DNA of 64,000 bases from Dermanyssus gallinae (taxonomy: Eukaryota; Arthropoda; Arachnida; Mesostigmata; Dermanyssidae), in contig QVRM01003993.1 in NCBI GenBank assembly GCA_003439945.1, forward strand, positions 1 to 64,000, given 5' to 3'. Below are positions 22,891 to 34,317 of this stretch, piece by piece (the first letter of the stretch is position 1; each line of letters starts with the position of its first letter). The notes beneath the pieces are model-generated. The model was not told the origin of the DNA. It made no database searches and worked only from the letters and a program-made list of their open reading frames with translations. Both the position numbers and the translations under genes were made by a program.

Positions 22891-25079
22891 AGAAGGATAC
22901 AATGGTGAGTATATGTTTAGGTAACATATATGCTGCCGCTCTTAGCAGCCCTAATATAAAATGACAACATGTGTTTCTACATGTACATGTCAAACGATAA
23001 ACAAAGTCAAATAACTCTCTCTCTCTCTCGTTTTCCTAACTCTTTGAATAACATTGGCTGTGCAAGATCTCTCTCTCTATCGTTCAGTGTTCCTTCCTCA
23101 CATGCCCAGTGTACAGCGTTACCAACAGTGTTAACGAACTGAGGCTTCGGGATACCTATATGTGCGCTGAGACGAAAGACCATCCCCTCTTCTCGACCTC
23201 AAAAAAGAAAATGAGGGATCGAAGAAAACGATTTGCAGCAGCGCAGAGTAGTGGCGACGGCTACGGCAGTGACGGAAGATGGAAAATTTATCGGGGTTGC
23301 AGCTAATTAGTGTCACCGAAGCCTGACTTTGCAGTCGGCGCGTTCGCTCCCCTGTCAGCGCCCTTAGCCTTCGGACCTCGGAGTGTGTCTCGTTGATGTG
23401 GCCAAGGTGATGACAACACCACACCTACACATACACTGCTACTGCTGATTGGTTGCGGTGGTGATGGTCAGGTGAGGGTCTGCCATTAGCCCGAGCGGCG
23501 AAGATGTGTCTGGCGTCATGATGTCAGGGCCGGTCCCTGTCGGTCGGGTTCCTCGTTCGTTCTCGCGGCCAAGGATTCAGTGGGGGCAAGAGAGAACTTT
23601 GTCGGGAGAGCCAAGCGATGGATACTCGTCAACGTTGTGAAAAGTTGCATGGTGCCCTGTCGGCTGCAGACTGATGAGGCACGGCCAGCGGCTATTAGAG
23701 GAACGGCGGCAGGCTTGTGGCATTTATGTATGTACAAACTCGATCATTGATCAACAGTGCCTGTGCAATACTATTTGCAAGACGTAGAAACCTGGCTACA
23801 CCCTGCAATAGATAGATGCCTACGGGCGAACTCTTTGTTGGCTTGACTATCTTGGAAACACAAAATAAGAAAAACATTAAACACACTATAACTAGACACG
23901 TAAAACGCACAATTTTTGATACAGATAATGGATCGAACGTTGTTGTACCGGCTTTATTTATGCGGCAGGTTAGTGTTAATAATGATTGTTTCCGAGCCTC
24001 CACGAATAAATGATCGACTTTGAATGTCGATCTTTTTGATCTTAGAAAGATCACTTTTTATCTTTCTAGGATCAAAAAGAACGCACAAGAAGCGTTTATG
24101 ATATTTGTGTTGATCATCAACGCTAGTATTCGCTTACGGCTGAGTAAAATGTTGATTTAAAAAAAAATAATGGTGGGGTTTCTGCTAGCAAGTATCAAAG
24201 CCTTTTGCGCATACTCGAGCATATTTTGAACACGCGTTTGAATGTTCGTGGTGTAACTTCAATGAACGGGTGCATAGGTATACTTACTGCACGTATTGAG
24301 GATATTCCCCGGACTGTTCAACGCTGACGGCGCCCTTTTTTCTTCAAAGGACTAACTGGAAAATGCGGCAGCACACACAGATACCACGGCAGGGAAGCTC
24401 TCTGCAAGCTCGGGCCGGTAGTGTGGGATTCACGCCGACTCAAAGCCAATCATGTCTCCCGGTCTGAGTTGGAACTGAATGCGTATACTATCAAACAGGC
24501 AGGGGGGAGTCTACTATTCCTCGCGGGGGTCTTCCCTCTGAGCCAAATGAAGGCGCGAGCGAATTAAGAGAGCGGCTCTTGTTTTCTCCTGTAATATATT
24601 TTTAAGCGTCGGTAACGCTGCGTTCCAGTACGATGTTAATACCACGTAGGTTAAAAGCTGTCATGTCTCCTAAATGCTCTAGTAGGTCTGCGCGTTACTC
24701 CGCACATGCTTTGACGGCGTTGAATGAAAAGACGTTTCTTGAGGTTTTTCTTTTGACTGACGTCGACATATTAGCGTTCCTCTAATGTTCCCTTCGATGT
24801 CTGCGCTGGGTAGGGTCTTTGTGGTGAGCGGGGTGTTATAAACACACGTACCCGAGCGGCCGAATTCGCCAACACAGAAATGTTGTCCCTGTTGCTCGCC
24901 TGCTCCCTGTAGACGTTATGGCCACTACGTGAGATATTATCTTCTAAAATTATCACTTGAGAGCGAATCGGCAGGTTCTAGTACTTTGAATTTCACTGAA
25001 ATTGAACCGAAAACACTAAGATCTTTCGGTTTGGTTTTCTTGGAGAAGCCAGTAACAGATGGAAACTTTAACCACGTCT
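22891..25079. other. Unassigned sequence with a GC-richer part
   Basis: A (CT)n run lies near 23014-23030 and 23070. The GC-richer part at 23.1-23.75 kb has frames on both strands but no motif. Repeated CGG/GCC-rich words suggest untranslated sequence. No gene is called. Confidence 0.3.
24031..24080. repeat. Inverted repeat (hairpin)
   Basis: 21-bp arms at 24031-24051 and 24060-24080 pair with one mismatch around an 8-bp spacer. The arm includes TTTTTGATC and AGAAAGAT. Confidence 0.85.
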
Positions 25080-25200
25080 GTGACATCGAACTCAACAATC
25101 GTCGAACTACTATCAGGGGGATAGCTGAGAAATTGGAAATATCTCGTAGATCAGTTTCAACAGCTATGAGCGATATTTTCTGCGTCGGAAGATCTATTTT
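25080..25200 (+). pseudogene. Possible mariner helix-turn-helix relic
   Basis: The plus strand reads NNRRTTIRGIAEKLEISRRSV, resembling the DNA-binding helix-turn-helix of mariner transposases (R.TVREIAE.LGIS.GSV). No catalytic part is joined to it. It may be a fragment of the same kind of element as the relic starting at 25810. Confidence 0.4.
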
Positions 25201-25809
25201 TTTGCCTCGCTGCGTCCAGACTAGCAGCGGTCCCCCATCGCTCCAGAAAAAATGCAAGTGCAATTCAACTCGATTCGGAAAGACGCGCTTAACAGATGTT
25301 TCAAAAAATGAAAAAGAAGATGGCACAAGTGCAACGCAGCGGGCGGGAGCTCTTTTGAACAGGACAAAAACACGTCCGCGTTTTAAATAAATATAGTATT
25401 CGTTTTTATGAATATGTATCAGAAGTTCTCGATTCTGCTCTTGTACCGTTTTTTGAAGCCTAGGGCCGTCTTTTTTCTTATAAAGGCAGACAAATGGATT
25501 TACGTATTCTTCGACTTTGCAGGCTAGAAATGCTCGAGAAGGTGGCTAACCTTAATTGCGTTTATATGCTTAAGAGTCGTGAGTCGTCACTGAAGAACTT
25601 TGAAGAAATACCTACAGTGTCGAAGGAAATTACACATGATAAAACCCGAAGGGAGGTTTATTCCGCATGTGAAACCCTTTTTTTCGAATTGCCTTCACAA
25701 GATATTTTCAAAAGCAGCACACTAAAATAAACTGTGTTCCCTGTTTGCTCCCTTAAACATTAATTTATTACCGTGACAAAAAGGTTAATTTAAAAGATGG
25801 GCGGCTGTG

Positions 25810-26690
25810 CAAAGCAAAGCCGAGTTAGAAAAAGTTTACGGGGACTCTGCACCAGTGGTGGAAACCATTTAGTTGTGGATTAAAACACTTTAACGTGGCC
25901 AGACATCAACCAAAGGCAATGCGCGCCCGGACATTCAGTTGGGGGCACTACGCCAGAAATGGCTGCAATGCTCATCATATCCATAGCCGATATCGTATGC
26001 ATTTTAGTGGGTAAGGTACATAATATACTGCACGAACGATTTCAAATTAAAAAGCTGTATGCAAAGCGGGTCCCGCAATTGCTTACTCTAGATCAGATAT
26101 ACAACGAACGAACGCTTCACAGCACTGCGTGTGTATGCTTAATTACAATCAAGATTGGCGTGCACCTGAGTGAAAACAGCAGTGTGTCGTAGCGTTTTGT
26201 CGGCTGGGAAGGTAATGACTACTGATTTTAGGTCTTTCCAAGGGATTATTCCCATTGAACAGTTAAACGAGGATCAAGCAGTCACAGGGACGTATATTTT
26301 TTCATACCCCGAAACCGTTTTTATAAAAAGCGACACAGGAAAGTGTCGAGACTAGTGAGTAAATAGCACAAAAAGCTTTCAGATATTCACATTTTCACAG
26401 TCGTAGTGGCAAAGTTGCACAAATAAGGCTAAAATTGCTGCTTCGTATATCCTACTCTCCTGATTTGGCCCCTTGTAACGTTCCTGTTTCTGCATCTCAA
26501 GTTCTGGCTCAAGGGAGACAGGAAATGTTTGTCCGATGAAAAGGTGATCGCCGCTGGGTTTACGTATTTTAAAGGCCTCGAGGCTTCCTTCCCCTCCCCA
26601 GCGATTGAGAAGTTAGAACACTGCTGGACTAAACGTAGAGAGCTCCACGGAGACTACATCAAAGGATACAATTTAAAACACCCTGAAATT
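25810..26690 (+). pseudogene. Decayed mariner transposase
   Basis: The plus strand, over several frames, follows a mariner transposase from start to end. AKAELEKVYGDSAP lies near 25820, VGKVHNILHERFQIKKLYAK near 26008 and PQLLTLDQ near 26080. AGKVMTTDFRSFQG lies near 26210, a YSPDLAPSD-like block near 26455-26475, and a closing IEKLEHCWTKR-like segment near 26610-26635. The catalytic Asp positions are lost or shifted. No terminal inverted repeats were found. It is clearly a different, older subfamily than the two 1.29-kb mariners in the window. Confidence 0.65.
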
Positions 26691-26782
26691 ATGTGATTTA
26701 ATTGCTTTGCTGGTTACACTATAAATTACTACCACGTATTTTTTACTGCTTGAGGTGTTATGACGGTAAATCACACGTCTGA

Positions 26783-26813
<31 letters not shown>

Positions 26814-26819
26814 TATATC
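26783..26819. repeat. (TA)n microsatellite
   Basis: TA run with one CATA interruption, 40 bp left of the first mariner. Confidence 0.85.
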
Positions 26820-26859
26820 ACACAGTTAGAAATACGTAAGTCGTTTATAAACTATTATA

Positions 26860-26887
26860 CAGGTAGTTCAATAAGTTTTTAGAATGA
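26860..26887 (+). repeat. Mariner copy 1 left terminal inverted repeat
   Basis: Starts CAGGTAGTTCAATAAG, preceded by TA. Pairs with 28123-28150. Confidence 0.9.
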
Positions 26888-26939
26888 AAACCGAGAATTT
26901 TCCAAATCATGTTTTTAAATTTTTCTTATTCGATATACT

Positions 26940-27973
26940 CCCCGAGAAGCTCAATACACTTTTCCCACCGAGATTTCAGAGCTTTCATACCTCTTGAGTA
27001 GAATTCCGCGCCGTTAGACTGAAAATAGGCATTGACAGCAGCCTTAACCTCTTCATTGCTGGAAAAAACGCTTTCCAACGAGACTATTCTTCAAATGTCC
27101 GAAGAGGAAATAATCAGAGGGGGCCAGGTCTGGAGAATAGGAGGGTTGTTCAATAAGTTCGAACCTCAGTTGGGCCAGTTTTGCCGATGCTTGCCGGGAC
27201 TTGTGTGCAGGAGCATTGCCCTGGTGAAACGGGACCACCTTCTTCTGCAAAGCGGGTTGTTTCACGATGAGTTCTTGCTAACGGCAGTCCAACAGTCTTG
27301 CATAATATTCTCCTGTGATCGTTTTACAGCTCTCAAGGTAGTCGACCAGCATTATTCTACGTTGGTCTTAAAAAACTGTAGCCATCACCTTTTCGGTCAA
27401 TGCCGTTGTCCGCACCCTCTTCGGAGGTCCTTCATCAGGTGCACACCATTGGCAAGATGCTTCTTGGGTCTCGGGAGTGTAGTGATGAACCCGGCTTTCA
27501 TCGACGGTCATGAATCTGCACCAAAAATCCGACAGATTGTTTGACATCTTGGCCAAATTTCGCTGTAAAGCCAAAACAGGCGCGTCTTTTTGGCCTTGGT
27601 TGAGCAAATGCGGCAGCCATTTTGCTCTAAGCTCTTTCATCTTCAAGTTTTCGTGTAGGATAAAATGCACACTGCCTAAACTAATCCCTAATGCCTCCGC
27701 TATTTCCTTAATGTGCATTCGCTTATCTGTGCCAAGAATGCTTCGCACTTTCTCTACGTTTTCCTCATCAGTTGCCGTTTTTTGGCCTCCTGGACGTGGT
27801 TCATCCTCGGTGCTCCTGCGATCTCTTTTTAACACATTAATCCAGTTGGAAACAGTGGCAAAACATGGCGCAGAGTCACTGTACGTCTCGTCTAACTCAA
27901 TTTTTACTTGGGTCGCATTCCAACCTTTGAAATAAAAATGCTTGATAACCACTCGAAACTCTTGTTTCTCCAT
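26940..27973 (-). pseudogene. Mariner transposase, inactivated (copy 1)
   Basis: The frame starts at 27973 (MEKQEFRVVIKHFYFKGWNA). The N-terminal part holds a helix-turn-helix (IAEALGISLGSVHFIL), and MTVDESRVHHYTPET supplies the first catalytic Asp. The frame is cut by TAA at 27368-27370 and TAG at 27278-27280. It then continues with FHQGNAPAHK, where the second catalytic Asp is Gly, and YSPDLAPSDYFLFGHLK with the third Asp, 34 residues on. An extra A near 27060 shifts the frame before the C-terminus, which ends near 26940. Length and motif spacing fit a 345-residue mariner transposase (DD34D). The enzyme would cut and paste the element at TA sites. Confidence 0.85.
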
Positions 27974-28122
27974 TTTTAAAAATCACGCCGATACGTTGCA
28001 CGGGAAAAGCTATCAAACGAAATCGCAACGGCCAATCACCATAATATATTGAGTGCTAGCAGTCGAAAAGTTGCAGTTCCTATTAGCGGTGAGAGCGTGC
28101 CAAAATTCGAATTCTAACAAGC

Positions 28123-28150
28123 TCATTCTAAGAACTTATTGAGCTACCTG
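28123..28150 (-). repeat. Mariner copy 1 right terminal inverted repeat
   Basis: Complement of the left repeat, followed by TA. Confidence 0.9.
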
Positions 28151-28441
28151 TATTTACATATATATTTGTATATGTATAATATCCATATACATATATCCAT
28201 ATACATATATGCCCATATCTAAACTAACTCGTGTTTATTTAAACGGCTACTTCATACCTGGTGGCGTCTTCTAAAGGCACAATGGTAGACGGCGTTTCGC
28301 AGTATATGCACACATGCTTAAGGTACGGCATCCGCGGACACTCTTCAACTTATGTTTGGCAGACTCATGAGAATGACAGCTGCCTAGCTCGAGTAGTCGG
28401 GCGCCGCAGATAGCCGTCACTTCAAGTAGAAGCCGGCCAGA
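28151..28441. other. Unassigned sequence with ATAC-rich run
   Basis: A CATATA-rich run lies at about 28150-28212. The rest is unassigned. Confidence 0.35.
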
Positions 28442-28717
28442 ATGGCCACAGAACATATGGATAACTCCCCGATAACGATGCTGGTAGCTGGCAGTGGAGA
28501 TCTAGAAGCTACTGCTGCTGCTGCTGTCGTAACCGTAGTACCATCGTCATACCACAATAGATTCGAGGTGCCCGACGTACAACACTTCCGCTGCTCGCTG
28601 CCATCTAGTGCAGTAGCAGCAGCAGCAGGAAGTACCAGTAACAGTGGAAAATGCCCCAACTTGCCTTCTCTTCTTGAGTCGGCGGAAACGCCAGGGAGCC
28701 GCCTGAGGCCTCAGTGA
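28442..28717 (+). CDS. Hypothetical short open frame in GC-richer island
   Basis: A 91-codon ATG-started frame has even composition: MATEHMDNSPITMLVAGSG, an Ala/Val-rich middle encoded by GCT and GCA triplets, and a Ser/Pro-rich end. It lies in a GC-richer island with CTG/CAG triplets. Open frames also run on the opposite strand (28417-28659 and 28547-28777), so this may be chance. No domain or splice signal decides the matter. Confidence 0.2.
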   Translation: MATEHMDNSPITMLVAGSGDLEATAAAAVVTVVPSSYHNRFEVPDVQHFRCSLPSSAVAAAAGSTSNSGKCPNLPSLLESAETPGSRLRPQ

Positions 28718-29046
28718 CTTTCCGGCGGCAACATTTCCACTACTACTACTACTAGTGTATAGAACGCAAAAGCTCAAAGAACGAAGCGGCTTACCTCCTT
28801 GTTACGACTCTGATAGCGTCGGCCACCGGCTATTTATCGTCTATCCTTGTTCGGCCTATCTGCGTAGCGTATTCGTCTCCCCCCCCCCCCACACGTCAAC
28901 CATATGCAACAAGTGAACTGAAATCTGTTCAACTCTGGCCGTTCACTCGACAGCCACGGACAGCTAAGCGCACAGTAACGATCAACTTTGGATGCGCAAA
29001 ATGTTGCCTTTGACAGATTGCCCAAATCTCTATTCGTCCTTGTTGG

Positions 29047-29115
<69 letters not shown>
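29047..29115. repeat. (AT)n microsatellite
   Basis: AT run with one TTT interruption. Confidence 0.9.
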
Positions 29116-29116
<1 letters not shown>

Positions 29117-29310
29117 GTGGCTCATCCATTCTAAGATCCGTTTTTACACTTCTGGTCTCCAGGCTGTCTAAGGGAAAAAATAAAATGAAACAACAGTTCA
29201 CTCAGTGCACCAAGCTGCAACATGTAATCTTGGTGACTCGCTGAATTACAGACGAGCCTCATGATGTCGAGCGGGGATTTCTCTCTCCACTTATGGTAGA
29301 AGCGATTTCA

Positions 29311-29316
29311 TATATA

Positions 29317-29393
<77 letters not shown>
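29311..29393. repeat. (AT)n microsatellite
   Basis: AT run with one TTT interruption near 29320. Confidence 0.9.
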
Positions 29394-29398
<5 letters not shown>

Positions 29399-29701
29399 CG
29401 CCCAAATACGAAAATGCCAAAGAGGTAAAAAATTAGGTAGTGGGGACACTGGCCATTAATGTGGCTTAATTATTATGATTACACATTGCAAAGTTGTTGT
29501 AGTCCTGTTAATATAGACACACAGTAAAAAAGACACGACACACCGTGTTCGGAGACCACCAAAGTCGACGAGTACTATCAATAACAACAGACAGAATAAT
29601 TTCAAAAATTCGCTCTGTGGGAATCCCTTGAGTTACAGACGACCGTATCATCGCATTGTGCATTATGATTTTCTATTCCCATATTAGGTAGAATCAAATT
29701 T

Positions 29702-29704
<3 letters not shown>

Positions 29705-29760
<56 letters not shown>
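29705..29760. repeat. (AT)n microsatellite
   Basis: About 28 AT units. Confidence 0.9.
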
Positions 29761-29763
<3 letters not shown>

Positions 29764-30030
29764 TCAAATAATGTTATATATATGTATATATATATTAGAC
29801 TAGCGATCTATTCCGAAAAGGTGACTTTAAATAGGACACGGGTGTACCAGCACCGACTAGGGGGGGGGGGGGATTCGGGCAGATGGGGAATTGAGGAGAT
29901 GCACGAAGGGTGAAAGGTGGATATGAGTCTAATTAACATTTTTTCACTCTTTCCTCTTCTTTTTCCTCGTCATTGTGTGTGCACCACCGCTGACACGACT
30001 AGCTAATTAGACTCATGATGGAGAATCGTC

Positions 30031-30565
30031 GGGGGAACGTTCAATGAATTTTGTGGTGGCTGTCGTCGGCTTTGTTAGAAAGCGAAGGAGTCAGAGTGAG
30101 AAACGCGGGGGGGGGGGAGAGAGAGAAAGACAACCAGCGAGGGAAGCACAGAGAGAGAGAGAGATCGAGGAACATCAAGCGCATGTCGACGACACGCTTG
30201 ACACGCTGCAAAGTGCTCCATCTATGGCTCGGTCGCGTTCTCAGTCGTCGGTCGACGGTGGTCGCCACCCCTCGTCTTCTTTTACTTCATCCTCTCGTGA
30301 ACCCCGACGCTCTCACCTCGGACGACGCGCAGCGCCGACGCCTCGCCCCCCCCGCTGCCGGTCGGCCAAAACAGGCCGAGAGCAGGAGAAGGACAACGAC
30401 GACGAACAACGATGAACGGGAGTCGAGAGCAAAGGAGCAGAATGAGGCACAGACAAACAGGCCGGTGGGGTGATCCGGTATCTGCAATACAAGTCATAAC
30501 AAAGGGGACCAAGCGCCCTCAGAGAAAGGCATGGTGTTGTTGTTGTTGTTGGTGTTGTTGTTGTT

Positions 30566-30614
<49 letters not shown>

Positions 30615-31866
30615 TCGTTGTTGTTGTTGTTGTTAGTGCTCTTGTTGTTGTTGATGTTGTTAGTATTGTTGATGTTGTTGGTGTTGTTAATGTTGTTGAT
30701 ACTGTTAGTGTTGTTGATATTGTTGATGTTGTTTATTTCGTTAATGATGTTGATACTGATGTTTTTAATGTTACTGATAATGATGTCGTGGTTGCCGTTG
30801 CTAGCTCACTTCTGACACTAACTCAGCAGCGTACGACTTCATCACTGATCCAAGACCACCAACCACTACCACCACCACGAAGCCGACGAAGCAAAGGGGA
30901 ATGGAGCTCATTCAGACAGTTCACCAGTCATCGTCAGTCATCTGGCGGGGTGCGCCTTTATATGATAGTCATAATCAGGCTCGTCGTCGTCATCATCATT
31001 ATCATCATCATCCTCACCATCATCTTGGCATCACCATCATCATCATCATCATACTGCCAGCAACCCAGCATCATCATCATCACCACAGTGATCAGTAAGC
31101 ACCATCACCTACATACCTACCCGTCTCCAACTATCAATCCAACTAGCTCCCTCGAGGGCCCTGACGGACGGATCGACAAGTCATCCAGAGCAAACTGAAC
31201 GAGCGATGCCGGCAGTACGCGCAAGCACCAGTCCGTACTGTAGACGGCTGCTGCAGCGACAGCGGCAACAAACAGCAGCGGCCGCAGCTGAAGTCAGGCT
31301 GTCTAGTCAGGCTGTGTGTGTCCCCATCTTGGCCGCTCTCACTCGCGTCGTATTGCTGCTCAAGCGAGCTAACAACGCTACGCTCGGACAAAATGAATAG
31401 TCAGACAATCACAAGGACGAATAACGTCATTCACAGGAAGGGAATTAGCATCTCGGTCGTCGTTGTCGTCGTTGCTGCTGCTACTGTTGTTAGCAGTGTC
31501 GTTGTTGTTGTTGTTCTTGTTGTAGTGCTGCTTATTAGTATTAGCCTGATACACGCCGTCATGACTTCGATTTTTGTCTTTGTCGCCGTCATCACTCTAT
31601 TTATTAGTAATAGCAGCAGCAGCTGACGCCAGCTACGAATTCATGGCCATGAGCGTTTCGTGCTGTCTCATTGTGAAAAGGTTCTCTCTGACAGAAGCAG
31701 CTCAACGAGGTGCACGCGCTCACAGCGCCACACCCAGGGACTCAATATGGGCCGTCCGTTGACGGTGACGAACACGACGACGACGACAACAACAAGCCTA
31801 TCGCCGGTATAAACGGCTCAAAGCCGCTGCAATTCAAAGTCACTAGGGCGGCAAACACGTATGTGT
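30031..31866. other. GC-richer island with trinucleotide repeats
   Basis: Holds G runs (near 29860 and 30107), GA-rich stretches, a long imperfect (TTG)n at 30534-30780, (CAT)n near 30992-31085 and (GTT)n near 31440-31530. Several open frames of 100-140 codons exist on both strands, all low-complexity (poly-Leu, poly-Val, Arg/Glu-rich). It looks like 5' untranslated or promoter sequence of a host gene, but no exon can be supported. Confidence 0.3.
30534..30780. repeat. Imperfect (TTG)n array
   Basis: TTG triplets interrupted by TCG, TTA and ATG. The tract decays gradually to the right. Confidence 0.85.
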
Positions 31867-31942
31867 GTATATATATATATATATTTTTTATATATAATAT
31901 ATATATATATATATATATTTATTATCATTATTATTTTTTTAT

Positions 31943-32016
<74 letters not shown>
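31867..32016. repeat. Compound (AT)n/ATT tract
   Basis: AT runs separated by T-rich and ATT segments, ending in an uninterrupted AT run. Confidence 0.85.
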
Positions 32017-32022
<6 letters not shown>

Positions 32023-32140
32023 GTTGGGTAAACGAATGGTTTTGTTCAAAATATACTCACACTGGCTATAAGAAACTAAATAGTCACATTAAAACAGAAA
32101 TATCAATTTATCTAACTTTCACGCTCATTAACCTAAACGC

Positions 32141-32142
<2 letters not shown>

Positions 32143-32178
<36 letters not shown>
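32143..32178. repeat. (AT)n microsatellite
   Basis: About 18 AT units. Confidence 0.85.
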
Positions 32179-32180
<2 letters not shown>

Positions 32181-32300
32181 TATGTTCGAACTCAACACTA
32201 GATATCAACATGTTCGACTCTCGGTGTATTGAAGATGTGTCTCACGGCGATTCCAAGTCATCCGCAGATGACGAAGGTTAATCTAGAAGAAAAAAGATAA

Positions 32301-32302
<2 letters not shown>

Positions 32303-32334
<32 letters not shown>
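32303..32334. repeat. (AT)n microsatellite
   Basis: AT run ending a few bases before the fold-back element at 32341. Confidence 0.85.
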
Positions 32335-32336
<2 letters not shown>

Positions 32337-32340
32337 GTGC

Positions 32341-32477
32341 GGAAATTTTATTGAATAAAAGTGTTGGTCAGGTATCCTATATTCAGGATCTATCAGGTCC
32401 AGGTATATATATTCAGGATCTATCGCAAATCAACAGGGGAATTTCTGACCAACACTTTTATTCAATATAATTTTCGC
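32341..32477. repeat. Fold-back element with ~30-bp inverted arms
   Basis: The left arm at 32341-32371 and the right arm at 32445-32477 are inverted copies. At least 21 bp pair perfectly (TTGAATAAAAGTGTTGGTCAG) and the outer part pairs with mismatches. The 73-bp interior carries a direct repeat of TATATTCAGGATCTATC. No coding capacity is present. It could be a small MITE-like element or a product of template switching. No clear target duplication was seen. Confidence 0.75.
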
Positions 32478-32629
32478 TTACGTTGATTATATTTTAATTC
32501 AAGGTTTACACCGCATACAGGTCCGTCTCAAACAATCTAATTTTCGAACGCTTTTGTTAGCGGTTGTGATATACATACATACTCTAGTACTCGAGTAAAT
32601 GTTTTTTAAACGTTTAACTGCAACAAAAA

Positions 32630-33180
32630 TGAAAGCCAAGCTAGATGTAGTTTACCGATATAATGCATCGGCTGGATGAATCACCGCCAATAGATCGCCT
32701 CATTTAAAACAGGTAGTACAGGCAATGGGGATGCACCACATTCTGGCTAGCCAAAAACTGCTCCCGAAAAGAAAACTGTTCTACAAGTTTACAAACCGTG
32801 ATGACTGTTCGCCGATAGCAACTTTCGGAGATAGCAGACGCAATGGGCATTAGCTATAATGCAGTGCATCCAATTTTGCAAGTATTTGTGCATTAGCAAA
32901 AACTAAGCAAGATGGCTACCACACGAGTTAACAATTAAGCAACGACAGATACGCGTGTGAATTTTGGGAATTAATTTAGAACTTTGTAATACCATTCCCA
33001 CGAACTTTTGGTCGATTCTTTAACCGCCGACAAAACCTGTATCCACTACTGAGCCGCTACAAGGTTCCAGATTGTGATTGTCCCCCATATTTCCCGGATC
33101 TGGCCTCGTGTGACTATAATATGTTTGGAAACTTCAAGAAATAACTCTCCCGAAAGAGATATTATAGTAACAATTATGTG
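32630..33180 (+). pseudogene. Decayed mariner transposase with internal deletion
   Basis: The plus strand has EIADAMGISYNAVHPILQVFV near 32830 (the helix-turn-helix) and LTADKTCIHY near 33018, where intact enzymes read TVDETW.H. It also has CPPYFPDLASCDYNMFGNFKK near 33080-33140, the third catalytic Asp block. Several stops and frameshifts occur, and the spacing between the first and third catalytic blocks is far too short, so the middle is deleted. Terminal repeats were not found. Confidence 0.6.
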
Positions 33181-33184
33181 ATAT

Positions 33185-33370
33185 GCGGCATTTGGCCTCT
33201 GAGACCAACTGCCTCTTACTTGCCTTGCTGCTGTCCAAATGCCTCTTACTGGCAGAGTCTACCGCCCTGTATGCCTCACCGATCTGGGCAGAAAGAAGCA
33301 GATTGTGCTCGGCACAGCGACTAATGGCCCTACGGTTGAGCTGGGCGTCTTTTAAGGCAGCCCTTTATGT
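33185..33370 (+). pseudogene. R1-like LINE fragment
   Basis: The plus-strand frame at 33183-33358 reads LAESTALYASPIWAERSR and MALRLSWASFKAA. This is the region after the reverse transcriptase in R1/TRAS-type LINEs (S.LLYASPVWA ... ALRL..A). It ends at a (TA)n tract. It is a short relic with no other part of the element nearby. Confidence 0.5.
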
Positions 33371-33391
33371 ATATATATATATATATATATA
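33371..33391. repeat. (TA)n tract at the 3' end of LINE-B
   Basis: About 10 TA units directly beyond the minus-strand 3' end of the LINE-B copy. Confidence 0.85.
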
Positions 33392-34230
33392 AGGTTTGAA
33401 AAATTGGTGAAACACGGTCGACCTGATGTGGGAATCTCTCCCACTAAAAAACCACTACGAGACCATGAGAGGAAAGTCTCATGCCCTACCGACTCATGGT
33501 TCCCGAACGGGGGGACAGCGCGTCAAGATCCTTTGTCTGAGGGCTAGGTTCAATTGGCCTCTTGCAAGGCACGCTCGTCTCGACTTTGTGCCGACCACAG
33601 ATCTGCAATACGGTTTCGGCGCAGGTGCTCTAGGGGAGCTTTCTCCTTAGTGACGGTGGGGGTGAGGTAGTATAATCAGTGCGCCTGTGAAACAGCAGGA
33701 TCGCACAGTATGTACCAGACGATTGTTATTGTAATCTGATCGACTAGGACAAAGCAGCCTGCAGGCGTGCGTGTCATAGGGAGTGCCGTGCAAACCGAGA
33801 CCGTTCTAATGACAAACCAATTTGTTTTTTTTTAATTTTAATCTGTAAAGATGAAAATACAATGAGAGAAGCGCACACGCAGAGCTGGCGGTATTGGTAT
33901 GACCCTGACACCTTCATAAATCCATCCTGAGCCATAAAAACCTTTATGTTGTGACAAGCTATGCGTGATCTGAGCCACACGGTGAGCGGTGTTAAACCCA
34001 AAGTTAATTTTACAGATTGTTTATTTCGCAATTACGTTGAATTGCAAGATGGTACATATTTACATAACAGTCGTCACTTTGGGCACTTCAGCGACCGTGC
34101 CACCAAGGGAAAAAGTTTTAAGATGCGTCTGACAGCTCGTTGCGTGGCATTTGGCGCATATTTGCATGCAGAACCGGCAGCGACATTTATCGCCAACTTG
34201 CTGAAATCCTTGGGTCGAGCATTCCAAATG

Positions 34231-34231
<1 letters not shown>
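33392..34231 (-). pseudogene. LINE-B 3' end, second copy (5'-truncated)
   Basis: This 840-bp stretch is nearly identical to 34316-35155; I noted only about ten differences by eye. Both copies end at the same place on the minus strand and run into (AT)n. In the minus direction it starts within the LINE-B C-terminal coding region (CKYALNATQRAVRR in the sister copy) and is mostly 3' UTR. Two small perfect hairpins lie 35-90 bp from the 3' end (33428-33444 and 33464-33483). It is framed by (AT)n on both sides. Confidence 0.6.
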
Positions 34232-34270
<39 letters not shown>

Positions 34271-34272
34271 AA

Positions 34273-34315
<43 letters not shown>
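34232..34315. repeat. (AT)n - A14 - (AT)n tract between LINE-B copies
   Basis: Two AT runs around an A-rich spacer near 34267-34280. It separates two head-to-tail LINE-B 3' ends. Confidence 0.9.

Positions 34316-34317
<2 letters not shown>

Larger units (their letters stand above)
26860..28150 (-). mobile_element. Mariner transposon, copy 1 (1291 bp)
   Basis: The element is bounded by 28-bp terminal inverted repeats that agree at 26 positions, and by TA on both sides (26858-26859 and 28151-28152), the standard Tc1/mariner target duplication. It encodes a decayed transposase on the minus strand. A sister copy of the same family, orientation and length lies at 56786-58074. Confidence 0.9.
28718..30030. 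other. Unassigned sequence with long (AT)n tracts
   Basis: Holds (AT)n at 29047-29115, 29311-29393 and 29705-29760, and a C10 run near 28881. Frames over these tracts are artefacts. No gene is recognised. Confidence 0.5.

Noticed and set aside
30044..30473. Arg/Glu-rich frames of 123 and 140 codons
   Set aside because: Low complexity, overlapping in several frames, and driven by GA-rich and G-run sequence.
33420..33465. Hammerhead ribozyme core at CTGATG beside a GTGGGA/TCCCAC stem
   Set aside because: The second conserved core (GAAA after stem II) is absent and A9 is replaced, so the consensus is not met.
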